From the NCBI RefSeq assembly GCF_007990755.1, contig NZ_BJXA01000014.1, positions 1-64,000 of the forward strand: 64,000 bases of DNA, in the 5' to 3' direction. This document shows, in pieces, positions 61,937 through 64,000 of this stretch. The number at the start of each line of letters is the position of its first letter. The stretch's first letter is position 1. The stretch is from Nocardia ninae NBRC 108245. Lineage in GTDB: Bacteria; Actinomycetota; Actinomycetes; Mycobacteriales; Mycobacteriaceae. The notes beneath the pieces are model-generated. The model was not told where the DNA came from, made no database searches, and worked only from the letters and a program-made list of their open reading frames with translations. The position numbers were made by a program, and so were the translations under genes.

Positions 61937-62793
61937 GCATGCACCTGGTGGCCGTGTCACCCGATTCCAGTGAGAACGTCTTGCCCGAGCTGGTGATGGT
62001 CGATGCCGACCTTGCCGTTCGATGGTTGGCACGCAACCACAAGAACCGTCCCATCCGGGCGGCGCGGGTCGAACAGTACTTCGACGACATGGTGGGCGGC
62101 CGTTGGCGATTCAACGGCGACACGATCAAGTTCGGTGTCGATGGCCAGCTCCTCGATGGCCAACATCGACTGAAAGCCCTGGAGCGTACGAAGGGCAGCG
62201 GGCTGGTGTTGCCGATGCTGGTCGTGCGGGGCTTGCCCGCGGAATCGCAGATCACCATGGACCAAGGTGCTAAACGCACTCCGGGTGACCAGCTGGCCTT
62301 GTCGGGGCTTTCGCGGCGCAACACCACGCTGGTCGCCGCCGCGCTGCGCGTCTACATCGTGTGGATGGAGGACGGGCTCTTCGGTGACCGGGTGCGTACC
62401 GCAGTATCGGCGACCAGGGTGGTCGAGTTCGCCGACGCCTATCCCGAAATCGTCGGCAGCGCGGAGGATCTCGCCGCTGTCGCGCTGCGCATCAAGTGCC
62501 GTCCCGCTGTGGCCTGCGCGCTGGCGGTCCGTCTGAACGAGATCGACCCTGCGGCGGCCTCGGAGTTCTTGATAATGCTGGACTCCGGTGCGGGACTGAG
62601 CACCGGGTCGCCGATCCTGGCCCTGCGCGAGCGTCTCGACAACATTCGTGCCACCAAGGTCCGGACCTCCGATCGTGACGTCCTTGGCTTGGGAGTGACC
62701 GCCTGGAACCTGTGGCGTGACAACCGGTCTGTCTCCAAACTCCAACGCCCCAAGGGCGGTTGGACTCGGGAGAACTTCCCCCAACCTCGCTGA
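61933..62793 (+). CDS. DGQHR-motif (ParB/DndB-like) protein
   Basis: A 286-aa protein. VDGQLLDGQHRLKALERT carries the DGQHR motif seen in DndB and ParB-N-like proteins. The N-terminal half has AVRWLARNHKNRPIRAARVEQYFDDMVGGRWRFNGDTI, the usual frame around that motif in actinophage proteins. Likely DNA-binding or nucleotide-hydrolysing. GTG start overlaps the previous stop by four bases. Confidence 0.75.
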   Translation: MSMHLVAVSPDSSENVLPELVMVDADLAVRWLARNHKNRPIRAARVEQYFDDMVGGRWRFNGDTIKFGVDGQLLDGQHRLKALERTKGSGLVLPMLVVRGLPAESQITMDQGAKRTPGDQLALSGLSRRNTTLVAAALRVYIVWMEDGLFGDRVRTAVSATRVVEFADAYPEIVGSAEDLAAVALRIKCRPAVACALAVRLNEIDPAAASEFLIMLDSGAGLSTGSPILALRERLDNIRATKVRTSDRDVLGLGVTAWNLWRDNRSVSKLQRPKGGWTRENFPQPR

Positions 62794-62823
62794 GCCAGCT
62801 CACCACCGGATCGGAGACCCGCT

Positions 62824-63243
62824 GTGACCATGACCGCTATCGCGCCGCATCAGCCGACGGGCAACCCCGTCGGCCCCCAGACAATCGCCGTCGAGATGAC
62901 CGCAACCCCCATCGTCCTGGTAATCAATCTGCCCCATAACCCTTCCGCGCGGGCACACGCACCCACCCGAGCAACTCCGCAGCCGGAGAACCGCACCGGG
63001 GCCTGGCCGGTACACCAGAAGCCGACGCTGGTCCCGGATGGCCGTCACCTCACCAGCTCCGACCGCAGGCATCCCTGCCTGGCTCACCAGCTCGGACGGC
63101 GACACATCAGTCCCAAAGAGCCGACGCGCCTCAAAGCCCACCTGGTGCTCGGTTCGCCGCAACCAGCCGCCGGGCCATCCGTCAGCGCGAGCACCGAACC
63201 AGCGCCGCCCGACACAGACGAAGGCATCGACAGTCATGAATGA
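62824..63243 (+). CDS. Pro/His-rich hypothetical protein (139 aa)
   Basis: GTG start with GGAGA upstream. Low-complexity Pro/Ala/His composition, no signal peptide or recognised domain. Its 3' end overlaps the methyltransferase start by eight bases. Weak amino-acid pattern; it might be a fast-evolving phage protein. Confidence 0.5.
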   Translation: MTMTAIAPHQPTGNPVGPQTIAVEMTATPIVLVINLPHNPSARAHAPTRATPQPENRTGAWPVHQKPTLVPDGRHLTSSDRRHPCLAHQLGRRHISPKEPTRLKAHLVLGSPQPAAGPSVSASTEPAPPDTDEGIDSHE

Positions 63244-64000
63244 GATCAAGATCGGGTCACTATTTTCTGGCGCTGGAACACTCGATCTCGCAGCGCTGCA
63301 ACTCTTTCCAGGATCGCGCCTTGTATGGCACTGCGAAAACGACCCCGCCGCCAGCCGGGTACTCGCACACCACTGGCCCCAGGTGCCCAACCTGGGTGAC
63401 ATCACCGAAATCCGCTGGCGCGAAGTAGAACCCGTCGACGTTCTCGTCGGCGGGTTTCCCTGCCAGGACGTCTCTCTCGCCGGACATCTCGCCGGCCTCG
63501 GCGAGGGAACACGCTCCGGGCTCTGGTCATACATGGCCGAGGCAATCGTGGCACTCGAACCTCGACATGTGCTCATCGAGAATGTCGAAGGAATTTTGAG
63601 TGCCTACGCCCTACGCGCAATGGAATCCCCGCCGAATGCTGTGGGAGAGCGCCGAGATCGATCTAGTGTCCGGGCTGCCGGTGCCGTTCTCGGCGCGCTG
63701 GCCACGCTCGGGCTCGATGCGGAATGGACGAGCTTACGTGCGTCTGCCATCGGAGCCTGCCACCGACGAAGCCGAATCTTCATCCTCGCCCACACTGCTG
63801 CCCACTCCGATGTCGCGAGACCACAAGGGCAAGGCCAATCCGCCCGGACGGACCCGAAAGAGCCGACCACGCACCCGAGGCGACGACACGCTGCCCGACG
63901 CAGTGGACCGGATCTGAGGCTGCTGCCGACGCCCTCGGTCGCCGACGGCACCGGCGGACACGTCTCGCGCTCCGGCGCCCGGATCGGGGAGCTGCTGCTC
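63236..64000 (+). CDS. C5-cytosine DNA methyltransferase, 3'-truncated by window edge
   Basis: Open from the ATG at 63236 to the end of the window (255 codons). Motif I SLFSGAGTLDLAA, motif IV GGFPCQDVS with the catalytic Cys, motif VI ENVEG, and motif VIII HRRSRIFILA follow in correct order. It should methylate cytosine in DNA, probably for protection of the element or host-range modification. After ~190 residues the frame becomes Arg/Pro-rich and later shows LLPTPSVADGTGG, a repeat-type tail of actinophage methylases. A second coding-looking frame overlaps from 63600. No restriction enzyme gene is visible before the edge. Confidence 0.88.
   Translation, partial: MNEIKIGSLFSGAGTLDLAALQLFPGSRLVWHCENDPAASRVLAHHWPQVPNLGDITEIRWREVEPVDVLVGGFPCQDVSLAGHLAGLGEGTRSGLWSYMAEAIVALEPRHVLIENVEGILSAYALRAMESPPNAVGERRDRSSVRAAGAVLGALATLGLDAEWTSLRASAIGACHRRSRIFILAHTAAHSDVARPQGQGQSARTDPKEPTTHPRRRHAARRSGPDLRLLPTPSVADGTGGHVSRSGARIGELLL
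63600..63917 (+). CDS. Overlapping frame resembling a phage methylase-associated protein
   Basis: A GTG-started 105-aa frame inside the methyltransferase gene. It reads QWNPRRMLWESAEIDL, FSARWPRSGSMRNGRAYVRLP and SSSPTLLPTPMSRDHKG, a pattern I associate with actinophage proteins found beside C5 methylases. Its third-position GC is higher than that of the methylase frame over the same bases. It may be a true overlapping gene, or one part of a frameshifted methylase tail. Confidence 0.4.
   Translation: MPTPYAQWNPRRMLWESAEIDLVSGLPVPFSARWPRSGSMRNGRAYVRLPSEPATDEAESSSSPTLLPTPMSRDHKGKANPPGRTRKSRPRTRGDDTLPDAVDRI

Overview
The window is high-GC actinobacterial DNA, most likely Nocardia or a close mycolate-forming relative. 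Pointers are two MmpL transporters, a WS/DGAT-type acyltransferase, an actinobacterial QcrB, DUF3558 lipoproteins, a WXG-type secretion substrate, Ser/Thr kinases with extracellular sensors, DUF397 and WhiB proteins, and the cytochrome P450 pair. No species can be named from sequence alone.

Layout. (1) 1-422 is the 3' end of tadA, then tRNA-Ser(CGA) at 563-653. The last 24 bases of that tRNA plus three flanking bases are repeated exactly at 7444-7470, and each copy runs into a similar terminator hairpin. The ~6.8 kb between them is therefore a tRNA-targeted island. It carries a CYTH enzyme, a methyltransferase, a P-loop kinase and a radical SAM enzyme in one tightly coupled operon, with a divergent XRE/PLD-like regulator plus NUDIX hydrolase, a convergent HD protein, a HEPN-like protein and a small orphan. 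No integrase is visible. (2) 7.5-18 kb holds an HxlR/NmrA pair, AhpD-like genes, a tandem triplication of a ~66-aa membrane protein, duplicated mmpL genes with a TetR regulator and operator, and a cysteine-free Rrf2 regulator. (3) 18-30 kb holds a heterodimeric ABC exporter, a queuosine salvage set (tgt, QPTR transporter, gluQ), RDD and DUF4190 membrane proteins with Gln/Tyr/Pro-rich tails, an orphan DUF397 gene and an orphan qcrB. (4) 30-53.8 kb holds a WS/DGAT-like acyltransferase, two paralogous receptor kinases whose outer domain resembles ABC substrate-binding proteins, a CYP157-like/CYP154-like P450 pair, an ADP-ribosylglycohydrolase, adenine deaminase, a WXG-type secretion substrate with its neighbours, and several lipoproteins.

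(5) From 53,860 to the right edge lies a second mobile element. A 28-nt minus-strand tRNA 3' end with its terminator marks the left boundary. The cargo includes a CoiA-nuclease/DnaX-domain fusion, three TGTATATAC palindromes in front of small genes, a nucleotidyltransferase-like two-gene unit, a divergent repressor/XRE switch, and an overlapping gene train (HTH, WhiB, HTH/ParB-like, DGQHR, C5-cytosine methyltransferase) that runs off the window. It looks like an actinobacterial prophage or integrative element.

The best candidate for an undescribed system is the first island. Its enzymes (radical SAM, kinase, methyltransferase, triphosphate-tunnel CYTH, NUDIX, HD) read as a small-molecule or nucleotide modification and clean-up pathway under its own regulator, beside a HEPN-like protein. 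The dual-frame coding at 63,600-63,917, the CoiA-DnaX fusion, and the extracellular-sensor kinase pair also deserve a second look.
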